NCBI RefSeq assembly: GCF_033807575.1
Contig: NC_084723.1
Span: forward strand, 3,663,247-3,727,246
Reading direction: 5' to 3'
Origin: Cydia pomonella
Taxonomy: Eukaryota; Arthropoda; Insecta; Lepidoptera; Tortricidae
DNA length: 64,000 nt
This document shows positions 13,001-25,000 of the stretch, in pieces. The notes under the pieces are model-generated. The model was not told the origin of the DNA. It ran no database searches and saw only the letters and a program-made list of their open reading frames with translations. Both the position numbers and the translations under genes were made by a program. Each line of letters begins with the position of its first letter. The stretch's first letter is position 1.

Positions 13001-16000
13001 TTTGTATATGTCGGTGCGGGAAAAAATAATAACAAGTAAAAAGAAAAAAATTAAACGTGAAGTCAAATAATATTAAAGATATATAAATAGTTTAATACTT
13101 ATAAACTAGCACATATAATTATATACAAATACATAATGGTAAACCTTATTTAAGTTCTTCTGACAGATTGCTTGTTATGTGTTACACTTATCTTTTTACT
13201 CAAACTGTGAATAAAACTGATCATTTAAATAGAAAATTCAATCGCCATGTGAATACGAAGGTCGTTTTGACCATAGTAATAACCATTTCATCATAATAAA
13301 CCTGAATATGGGCAAAATTGAACCGCATGCTATAAAAGTATAAATCATCTAGGCAACATCAATAGAAATTCACATACCGACGCATTATGGGTTGAAATTT
13401 ATGACTCTTACAAGAAAATTGTTCCAATGAGGGCTACAGTTTTTGTGCTCATCAGTTGGCGCCACTGTAGATGATGGTCCTTTTATCTAATCAACTACTA
13501 GTTTAAATATATGTTAATTAACAAAAAAAAAGAAACATCTTATATGTTTAAGGTTATATACACGTCAAATGCTAACAAAATCTGTCATATTTATGTACAT
13601 TATTTGTCTTTTCTATTAAACTCCACTTTATATTACCATTTTGAATATTTGTACTTGAACCTTAAGTAATTATTTCTATGATAACAGTGTCTAAATTTTA
13701 ATGTATTAGTACTGAAATAAATGGTTGTAGAAAATCATTCAAATTATTTGGAACACAAAGAGAGGTTTTCGAAATTTAAAATCTGTTATGAATTACGATT
13801 TTCATATTGATACGACGAACGATGACGCTTAGTGATCCGCGTAAAATGCACTGCGAGTATTGTAAAGGTCGTATCGAAACATGACCAAAGTTTTTGTTTC
13901 AATGTTCAAAGTTTTTATTGCATATAAGAATCAGGTTACATTGCAGGACGAATATACAATTACACATTCCGTTACACTAAGACTTTACCTTTTCAGGTGT
14001 ACATACATTTGCAACATATATATTTATATATTTATCTAAAGAATAAAAATACTTATGAGTAACTCAAATAATCATTAACACAATAAAAACATTTTTCTAT
14101 AAGCCACATTTTTGTATTTGACTTGAACAGTTTGAGATCCATATCTTTAAAACGATCAGGTAACTTGTTATAAATTGTAATACACATAATATAAGCATTT
14201 TTTGCAGTGTGTGACAAGTTTACATATGGTTTAGGCAATCCGTGTCTGTATTTAGGTCTAGTTACGCGGGAACCCAATGAGTTATTTTCCGTGAATAGGT
14301 ATTTATATTTGTGAACGAAAACAGAAACTTCATAAATATAGAGATTGGGAAAAGTAAGAATGTTATGTTTTATACAATATGGACGAAATGAATCTCTAGG
14401 ATGAACTAAAATATGGCTCTAATGCTTATATTTATCAGTGCAGTAGCCCCAGAAAGCTATACCATACCTTAAAATCGAATGTACATATCCATGATATGCT
14501 ATATATAAAACAATATAAATGGATTATATCGCGTATAACGAATAATACCTTTTTATAGTTTATAACCTAATCTTAAGTTATTTTTCATAGAATATATCAA
14601 AAATGACTACCACGATAGCCGAAAGCAATATAATCTTGGATACAGCACTGAGGGCCTACCGCGAAAACCGAAATTCGCAAATTGCGGGGATCTTTCTCTT
14701 TTACTCCAATGAAGGCGTAATAAGAGTGACAGAGAAAGATGCGCGCAATTTCTGAACATTGATTATCGCGGTTATAGCCCTGATACTCCGTCGGTTCCTC
14801 TCTCTGCGGTTCTGACCACCGGCGGCTTGAGCCCCGCAGATGGTGACCCTAGGTTAGTTTTTTTTAATAATAAGTATGTTTATCACTTTATAAGCATATA
14901 ATATTTTTGTACGTAAATTTGTATATAAAAAAAATATAAGCCAAAGACGGAAAATGAATAAAGCAATAATAAAAAAGTTATCATTTTATTATGCAGAATT
15001 GACCTCATATTTAATAATTGTGTATATATGAAGAGTGTGTTACAAAGTCACACTCTGAGGGCCTACCGCGAACCACGTTTGACGTGTTGCATCTTTGTCG
15101 CACTTGTGAATTCATACGTAAGCGTAACAGAAAGGCAACATGTCGAACGTGGTTCGCGTTATGCCATCTGGTCTACATATACGCTCGTAAAACCTTGGCG
15201 GCTCAACCACGTAGAACATACAAAGTGCGGTGCACCGCAAGTATAGGCACCGTGCGCGTTGGAGGGTCTGCCATCTTGTGGCCTGAATCGGAAACGTAAA
15301 CTTTACTTTGACATTTTACGCCAAAACAGGTGCTGCCCTCTGCAGCTCACGTACGGTCTCTTGTGCATTGTAGGTTCTGCCGTCTTGTGGCCGACATTGG
15401 AAGCTTAAAATAGCACTTCCAACCTTCACTTCATGCACACTCCCTATTTGCGTTATACAATCGCTGAGGTCAATATGAGTACGAATGGTTATATTATTAT
15501 GCGAGTAGGTCATTGTTAAACAGTTATACAATAATAGCAATATTCTTTTCAATACACTTGCTCGGAATGTGGAACTTATTGGTTGGCTTTTAGGCTCATA
15601 ATCCTAGATATTAAACCCGCGTGCTTTTTTAATAATTATCGTTTGCGATAATGTATGTTGACATTTTTATTTTATTTTAGTGTTTTTTTTCTAATTGTTT
15701 TAACAATTCCAATTTGAATAATGTATACGTTTTTTTTTCCTGGCAGGTGTTTTGAAAAAAGTTGAATGAAATACGTGTGCTTTGGTCATTTCACACATTG
15801 GCTTTCTTATTGTGCACTCGAATTCAGCTTACGCGCACAATACCGCCCCGACCGTAATGACCAACGTAGCACACTTGTATCACAATGTGCTATTATTGTG
15901 TTGTTTTTAGATCATTTAAGACTTATGTGTATCAATTACATGTTATGTCATGTCTTTATTAATTTATTAAATCAAAATATTATTATTTAGTTAATAAACT

Positions 16001-19000
16001 TTAGATATACAAAATATGAAAACATTATGCACAAGTTTTATCATTCCAACCTCGTTATACTGAAACTTATACCTTTAAACGGGCAATTGTTGTATATTTA
16101 TATATATATTTCGGGGATCTCTGAAACGGCTCACACGATTTCGATGAATATATGGAGGTTTTTGGGGACGAAAAATCGATCTTCTTAGGTCTTATCTTTG
16201 GAAAACGCGATTTTTTTAGATTTTTTTTTCGGAGCAAATCTCAGAGTTCCATTTATTTAATCCTGACATTTGGATAAACAACAATATTTACAAAGTAGTT
16301 ACGTCTAATGCTACAAACTATCGTTTGAAAACTTCATTAATAGCACTCTCCGTAACTTGCCTTCATTTTACAAAAAAAAAAAAAAACAATAGATGCCGTA
16401 GATAATGCATTTCTTATATTGATTTCACAAAAAGTCGGCTAGACATAGGGAGAAAGTTTCCTCTTGTTAAGAGGAAAGGGGACGGCCGCTTCTCCATATA
16501 AACGTAGTCCCCATTTTCCTCTCTGGATATTGACATTATAGAATATTTTTTTACATAATTTGATGTATATTTACCATAGCTAAGCCCCTATGTTTGACTT
16601 TATTAGATTTTTTTGATTATTGTAAAAATCATGAACGAAAAACTGATTTCATACAAATTTTGAAATGCTCCTCTTATTTAGTTAACAATTCGAAAAAAAC
16701 AAACGTAGGGGCATAGCTGTTGAATTTTTAGATTTTTTGACTATTGTAAAAATCAGAAACGAAAAACAGATTTTATACAAATTTTTAAATGCTGCTCTTA
16801 TTTAGTTAACAAATCGAAAAAATCAAACGTAGGGGCATAGCTGTTGAATTTTTTAGATTGTTTGAAGAAAGCGTCAACTAAAATATAGGTATGCAAAATT
16901 AAACAGGCTTAAAGACGTTAAAATAATTTTGTGTATATTAGAACGTTTTATTTCACAAAATATATACAATAATGTGCAAATGGCAGACTAATGCGAAATG
17001 GCATTCTCTACCCTATTTCTTCAATGTTGATCGGGCTTTTTACCGTATTTAAACACTTAAAAAAAATAGACGAGATCTTATCACTGCATTGACTGCATCA
17101 ATCCTTCAAGCTATCACAAAAATCATAAATAACTTACTCCTTAACACATGACAACACGTAACTTAATCATAATGAGGAGTACTTTGTAATGGAAATCTGG
17201 GACAACACGTCATATTGAAAAGAGAAAATCACGTAACAACATTCAATAGAATCTAGAACGTGTAAATACGGAAGAAAGTATTTGAGATTACAATACAGGA
17301 GAAATTTAATCATTAATGTATCTTGATATACATTGTAACAGCCTACATTGTAACTTTTATAGGTTAAAAATTACGCAATAAATAATAAATAAATAAATAT
17401 TATAGGACATTATTACACAAATTGACTAAGTCCCACAGTAAGCTCAATAAGGCTTGTGTTGAGGATACTTAGACAACGATATATATAATATATAAATATT
17501 TATAAATACTACTTAAATACATAGAAAACACCCATGACTCAGGAACAAATATCCATGCTCATCACACAAATACATGCCCTTACCAGGATTTGAACCCGGG
17601 ACCATCAGCTTCGTAGGCAGGGTCACTACCCACTAGGCCAAACCGGTCGTCAAATACCGGTCGGCAATATTAATAGCTAATGTAGTAGGTAACTCTTAAA
17701 TGTAGGTACTATTTTGAGTTATATCTTTTTTTGCTGGATTATTTGTATTTTTCTAAGGAATTAAAATATCTTAGAAATAAATAAAAATCCATTCGTGTTA
17801 ATCTTACTATAAAATTAAGTAACTTTTCGTTTACCATAATGAATTACCTTAACAGTCTTAATTTTTCACTTTCATCATCAAAAATAGAAGATAACAATTA
17901 AGGCTATTTTGATATTCGACCTTTCACGTCTATTCTTTGTGTATTCTAATCTTCCCATCCTGACCTACGGAGCACAGACTTGGTCCTTGACGAAAGTTCA
18001 AAAATCCACCCTCAAGGTTTGCCAACGCACCATGGAGCGTAGTATTCTCGGCGTGAAGTTGACCGATCGCATCAGAAACACTATACGCTCCAAAACCCAA
18101 ATATTTAGCTAACGTGGCTGAAACAGCCGCCAAGTTGAAGTGGGACTGGGTGGAACACGTTTGCCGTATTCCAGATGACTTATGCCCATAAGGTGGTGAC
18201 TAAATCAACCACCAGTTGGGCCCCACAAAATCGAACCCGAGGTCGCGGCAAACCTCGACGGCATTGGCGAGATGACCTTGACGCCTTCGACAGGGACTGG
18301 TGGGAGGCAGGTCGGGACCGGGATACGTGGAAAGGGAGGACACTCTAGGCTCATATAAGTTAAATAAAAACTACTCAATTTAAGTCTAACACACACTTTC
18401 TTTCATTTTCCAGTCAGTCCATTCGAAGAAGTCACGGACGCGCTATACGACAAAGGCATCAACTTCCTGGTCACTCACGACATGAAGCTGACATTACCAG
18501 AAACGTTATTCGATGGGGCATCGGTCAGAATATCGCCACGGGCCTTGACGAAAACTGGAGCGCTGGTGCATATAGATCTGGAGCCAAGGCAGACTCAGGG
18601 GGAAGGCAGGCTGTTTTTCAATAAGATAAGTAAGTAAATAAAAATATTAATCTTCGGCTTTCGAAATACTTTTCGAAGTGTCTTCGGGCTTGGACAATCA
18701 TGTCCAAATGGAGTTCAAGGAATGTACTGCAATGCGGAAGAAAGCCAGATTCAACTATTGGGTTACTATACATAGTAGCATTATAGTAAGTAGCATAGCA
18801 TATTGTAGCATAGCATTCTTAAAATTACTTCCGTGGATACATTTGAAAGTATATTTTGATGTTCAAAGTACAGAAGTAAGTACGTTCAGATGGAGTCGAG
18901 TCATGGGTGGCATGGGAAATACTTTCCAATTATATGAAACCAGCTACTACATAAGTTCATAGTTATCAATTGCTGTCTATTTTTATTACCCCTCATGCAT

Positions 19001-22000
19001 CAAATTACACCATTTGGCGGTAACCAGTAATGTCATCAATATCTACAGCCAGTTCGTAGTCCACAAAAGTCAGACAGTTAAAACGCTTTATGATAATTGC
19101 TTACCCTTGGAGTGGCAGGCCGTCGATTCCCGACCGAATATATTATTTAAATTTCAAATTTGATTAATTGAAATAAAATCAAAATTCCAATAACTCAAAA
19201 ACGACACATGGCACTTGAAGAGCTAATAATAATCTTATATTTTCCAGAGAAACAAATAAAGAAGAAGCTGATTACGGCAGCGATCGCGATAGTACTGGTC
19301 GTTAAGCTGATAGCACTCAAGCTAGTATTCGTTCTCCCGCTCATCATGGGCGTGACGACCGCGAAGAAGATCTTCCTCAAGCTTCTGCTATTCGTGTTCC
19401 CTGCTCTGAGCCATATCTTCAAGCTGTGCTCGTGGTATCACAATAATTACCATACGACGAAGTACCACCACCATCATCATTTGATTACGCATCATCATAA
19501 GGTGAGCTTTCAAAATATAGTTTGTAGAATATAAAGTATGGAGATTCTGCGGTAATCTTAAGAACTAATATTTTAGTCTCATGAAGTGAGGATCGGTTCA
19601 TACATTTCTAAAATGTCTGACTAGAAACAGAGATATTTGAACTTGGCCAATCTTCTGGAAAGGCGTTAGGCAGTTAAAAAATTTAAAAAATGTGTAGATT
19701 TTATAACAAATATACCTAGTAGGCCATTTCATCTGTGTCAAATGTTTTAAGAAGAAGAGTTTTAAATGTTAAATGACGACACTTGCATTTGTGGCTGTAT
19801 AGTCCTATGTGTGTGAGAGAGAGAGATATTCACAACTTTACACACTTTGTGATAACTGATAACCTATTTAGTCTAATTTTACTAATTAACAACCAACTTG
19901 CTCAACTTTAGCAAACTAAAGTTGGAGCATTTGGAATCGACTTCCATAAACCTAAAACATGTATCTTCGGGCTTCTAACAAAATAAATTTGATACACCTG
20001 AAAACAAGATATAAAAAGAAATTCTTTGAATAGCACACTTTGTGGTCCCTTTGACTCTCTAGTCAAAGCGACCACAAGGTGTGCTGCAAAGTGTGTAGCT
20101 GTCTAGCTAGTTCAATCAATTTTCCTTAAAGCACATTGTACCTAAATATTTGGGCTATTTGAAAACAGATCGGTTATCGAGAAATCAAAAAACCTCGTCA
20201 ATTTCCAGAACCCCCACGCGCCCATCTACCACGCGCCGTCCCACGGCCCCCACGGCTCCACCGTCGTGGTTCGGCCCCACGCCGCCGGTCCACCGACGTC
20301 TCACGACCTGCACCATCCTGGCGGGCATGATGGACCACCTGCGTTTGAACACTATCCGCAGGATTGGGAGCTGTCTGGACCTGGACTTGGAAGCGAGTAT
20401 GTATCTTTTATTAATTTTATTTGATAGTCAGCAAATGAGCGTGAAGCGCTGGTGGCCTAGCGGTAAGAGCATGTGACTTTCAATCCGGAGGTCGCGAGTT
20501 CGAACCTCGGCTCGTACCAATGAGTTTTTCGGAACTTATGTACGAAATATCATTTGATAACTATCAAACTGGTAACTACCAGTCGCTTTTCGGTGAACGA
20601 AAACATCGTGAGGAAACCGGACTAATCCCAACAAAGCCCAGTTTACTGTCTGGGTTGGAAGGTCAGATGGCAGTCGCTTTCGTAAAAACTAGTGCCTACG
20701 CCAAATCTTGGGATTAGTTGTCAAGCTGATCCCAGGCTCCCATGAGCCGTGGTAAATGCCGGGACAACGCGAAGAAGAAGAGTCAGCAAATGAGCACGTG
20801 AGCCGCCTGATGGGAAGCTGATCTTCTACTGACTGACAAAATGAGGTTATCGTTTGTGCAAAAACTTTGAAGAGGGCTATAACTGACATGCTGGATAATG
20901 ATCTGCCAGCATGTTATAATCGTGCTTATCGCGTACAAAGTTGACACGATATGCATAGTTTGTTATGCGAGTATGTATGCGCAACCATAACTAATACGTC
21001 GTCCGTAACTTTCTTCGTTGATTTTCTTTGTATCTATAAATGATGACCGCGATCAATCATTGGTTGTAACATTTCCGGATCCCTAATAATTATTGGTGAA
21101 CTAGAAAAGCAAGCAAGTACCCAATCCAATATCGATTGTATCTTTTTGATCCGAATCCACAACAAGATAATTCCGTACAACATTGATCCGGATTGAACAT
21201 CCCATTCGAGAAAAACCCAATTAAAAAGTTCCTACTGTGTGATGCCACGTGCATCAGCACTTTCGCCGCCTGACACTTCAGTCGGACGATGCAGACAGCT
21301 GGCGCTGCGGCAGAGTGGGCAGCGTTGAGAAAGAGGGCAAATACTCTGTCCTTGAGGCGAATTATTATTTTGTACCCTCGCCTTAGAGACAACGGGGTGT
21401 TGGGGGTCTGACGCTATAGCGTTTATAAGGGAGCTGGGACATAGGATTAGGGAGATCTCTGATGCTCGCGCGGGTTCGTACCTGGTGTATAGGTTAGCCA
21501 TCGCTGTCCAACGCGTAACGCAGTAAGTACTCGTATGATGGGTACCTTTGTACCCGGTCCCGGTCTTTTAGAGATTTTATTTGGCATTGTACTCGTAGTT
21601 TATTTAGATACATTTAAGTTATTGTTTTGTGTGTAATTTTTCCTAATGGTTTGTTTACTTTTAATGTGTTTTTGTGTATTAAAATAATGTATTAAATAGT
21701 ACCCCTATAATGTTCTAAATACGAAGATATAAAAGAATATGACCGCAAATTATTATTTTCAGATACCTAGCAGCAGACATACATCGGAACGCGATAGCAA
21801 ACTTCAAACCTCACCCAAATGACATGAACGACATTAAAGCTTGGGGATTGGGTTTACCACCAGGTAATTATATATATTTTTCCCGTCCTATAGTATTCTT
21901 CGGCAAAAAAGATAGATTTCGGTATTTGAAGCCACTGGTTTGCAATTCGAACTTCATTTCACTGGAGAAAATTGTCTAGAAAAGACGAATTGAGAACCTC

Positions 22001-25000
22001 CTCCTTTTTTGAAGTCGGTTAAAAATAGGTAATTTCTCATGCTCTGAAAGTGGGTCGTTGTTGTTTTAAAAAGTGTGCAGAAAATAAGACGTTTAAAAGT
22101 ACAAAAGCGTGTAAAAGTATCTTTTTTTTATACTACGTCAGTGGCAAACAAGCATACGGCCCGCCTGATGGTAAGTAGTTACCGTAGCCTATGGACGCCT
22201 GCATCTCCAAAGGAGTTACATGCGCGTTGCCGACCCTAGCACCCCCCCTCGTTGAGCTCTGGCAACCTTACTCACCGGCAGGGAACACAACACTATGAGT
22301 AGGGTCTAGTGTTATTTGGCTGCGGTTTTCTGTAAGGTGGAGGTACTTCCCCAGTTGGGCTCCGCTCTATATCTGGAATGACATCCGCTGCGCTGTGCCC
22401 TACCATACAAAGCGAGATGACATTCACAATGCCCATACCTCTCTTTTGGACGTAGTTTAAGGACGTACCCGGGTCCAACTATCTCTCTATAGATCATATC
22501 ATTCACGACTACGAGTGCCTTGACTCGTAATGTCGTGTTATTAAATGTTAGATTTGACAAATCTGCGCGTCATCGTGGATGACACGAACTATACCTCCTA
22601 TTGATAGAAGATATTGGTGGTTGAGCAGGCCAGGTGTTCCAGAGTCGACGCTCGGGAGACGCTAGTGGGATGGCTCTAAGTGTAAGGCCTGAGTGGACGC
22701 TCGAGTTGGGCGTCCAGCGGGGCGGGGCGTGGGACGTGCATGTTGAACAAATGCAACCGTATAGGAGCGGCCACAGTGCACGCTGCTCAAATCACCTGTG
22801 AGCCCGACGCCACACTGCACGCAGTGCACGCCCCGCCGAACGTTCCGCTTCGAGCGTCCACTTAAGCCTTACACTAAGGCGACGGTTCAGGAGGTTGAGG
22901 ACGTTATTAAACACGTTTTAACATGTTATTCCAGGGTCATCAGGAAACGTGGGAGAATATGCAGCCGGCACTAACTCAGCAGCAAATGTGGCAGCTCCCA
23001 ACGGTCAAAGGATATCACTTGCTGGAAGGTACATATACAGCCTACTGTCTTCAAATACGGGGATTGTAGCTCCTCTATTCTTAAGAATGACTCACGCTGG
23101 AACGGTCCGGGTCCAGACCGAGGCTTTCGAGAGCTAGTTTTCTATGACGGGTGATCGCGGTAATCACGTGGTGCGTTCTATAGTAAACAAGTGTCGGACA
23201 CCTCGACTTGGACCTGGGTCGTTCTATTGTCTACTGTATACGAGTAGTCATCATTTATTTAGAAGAAATAATAATAATAAAAATTTATCTTAATTGATGA
23301 AATAAGTAGTTAATATGGAACCATAATAAACTATGTATATTCTCTTGCTGGAGAAAATTATTGCGAAAGTCTTTGGCATTTTGCTTCCAAGAAACTAGAT
23401 TTTCAAAAGTCTACTAGATTCCGTTCACGTCAAGTCAACGCCAAGTTTTAACATACACCTGTAGGGCTAAGATGGTCGGTGCTTTATCATTTGTCACCAT
23501 GCCTGTCACGTTCTAACAAGTATGTAAGTGCGAAAGTGACGCATGACATGACGAGTGATAAAAATGCGACCTTGATACCGCTGCAGCATTACTGTTGCCG
23601 TAATGCGGTGCGTCATTTCTGTCAGCGGCATTACGGCCACAAATGTGTGATATCTTTTGTTGGCCCACGTTTTTATTTTGTTTCTTTCTGCAATATTTTA
23701 TCAATAATTTCCGCAATTCGTGGACGGTTTGCTTTTTGTTGAATGTGATTTTAAATTTATTCCAGTATTCTTGCAATAAAATTTTTGGCAGTTGTAAATT
23801 TATACGGTTTTGTCAAATGTTTACAACACTCTTACTACTGTTGTCCGTAGAATCGCTGTACTCAGTTTCCGACATTTAATTTAAAGTTAACTTCGAAACG
23901 TCGCTTTTAAACAAATATACAACACGCGTTCACAAGATTTAGAAGAATCGATTTTAAATAGCTTTCTGATATTTTACATTTTGACAATCCGTTTCAGACC
24001 CGTGGGACCGCCAGGATATCGAAATAAAAAGCCGACAACCAAAGATCCATTACAAGCTGAAAAAGAAGCATTGGTAAGTTTTATTAAGTTATATACAACA
24101 TATAATTATATATCCTAATTGTACATTTATAACGAGTAGCATTAGTTAATATAATGTACTGGTACTAATTAATTTAACCGTAAGATTACTGCATGTTCAC
24201 TGGTAGAAGACACTTATATAAGATGTGGTTACCTATAATTAGATAAGCATCAGTCCTGATTGTCATATAAATTTAAGAGCATGTAAGATGTATTATCTGT
24301 TGGTAATCCTAAATAAATAAAATAAATATAAATAAATAACATATATACATTTTTTTATCAGATCCGCGCAGCAGCGCTCGCGGCGCGCGCGCCGCCGTCC
24401 CCCGTGCGCGACGAGCTCCTGCGCGTGTCGCACGCCAAGCTGTCCGAAAGTAATCGCGTCAGGGCTGAGACGCAGCTAGTAAAGCAACAACAGGAAATTC
24501 TCGCTGCTCAGGACCCTGTGAGTATTAATAGTGGAAATATAAAGAAATGTAACCAATTTCTTCAGTGACCAGGGCTGGTTTTGAACCAGCGTCTTCTCCA
24601 TTTGCGGCAGATAACCACTAAGCCCGAGTCCCGAGTACTGTGAGTATTACTAGGGATCGATACTGAAAGTAGTAAATTGTTCGGTTTCAACTGTTCTTAG
24701 TCTGAGAGTACGTCTGAACGTCTATCAAGTTAAACCAGCTTGACAGCACTGGCTTCCCTCAAATGCGACTGGCCCAAGTAGTAAATATGATAAAGATGTT
24801 GGAATTTCTTTGTGAGCTGAGGACTTGTTTTTAATAATCTGGTGTGCACATAGTTGAGTCATCGACATATACAATTAAGACATCTTACGATATATTTTAT
24901 GTGCCATTTGACAGAGTCCACACACTAAGCTATAATATATATTTTTGTGCTTACGATATCTCATAGCAAGGAATCTTAAGATACCTTGCGATAAATAGCT

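Larger units (their letters stand above)
4535..18413 (+). other. Intron 1 of the ten-exon Osiris gene (13.9 kb)
   Basis: The donor GTAAGT at 4535 follows codon 167 in phase 1. The acceptor TTTCATTTTCCAG ends at 18413. The intron holds most of the local repeat load: family D, two SINE families, LINE fragments, several foldback elements and an RTE relic that ends about 60 bp before exon 2. No separate host gene was recognised inside it. Confidence 0.8.

Noticed and set aside
17909..18133. Possible small gene on either strand
   Set aside because: The plus frame is an RTE relic with frameshifts, and the minus frame is its shadow.
18678..18962. 94-codon ORF in intron 2
   Set aside because: No motif, and it lies between two well-supported exons of the Osiris gene.
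20520..20717. Frame beginning MSFSELMYEISF, also seen at 25525-25731 and 60675-60899
   Set aside because: It is the body of the family A SINE read as protein and recurs with every copy. It is not a gene.
23479..23879. Three overlapping ORFs of 78-87 codons
   Set aside because: They overlap on both strands across a foldback element, show no motif, and lie within intron 6 of the Osiris gene.
24545..24645. Cellular tRNA gene
   Set aside because: A- and B-box-like words are present, but no acceptor stem or intact cloverleaf was found. A SINE head fits better. The same applies to the tRNA-like heads at 11318, 17650, 20441, 30044, 44328 and 60934.
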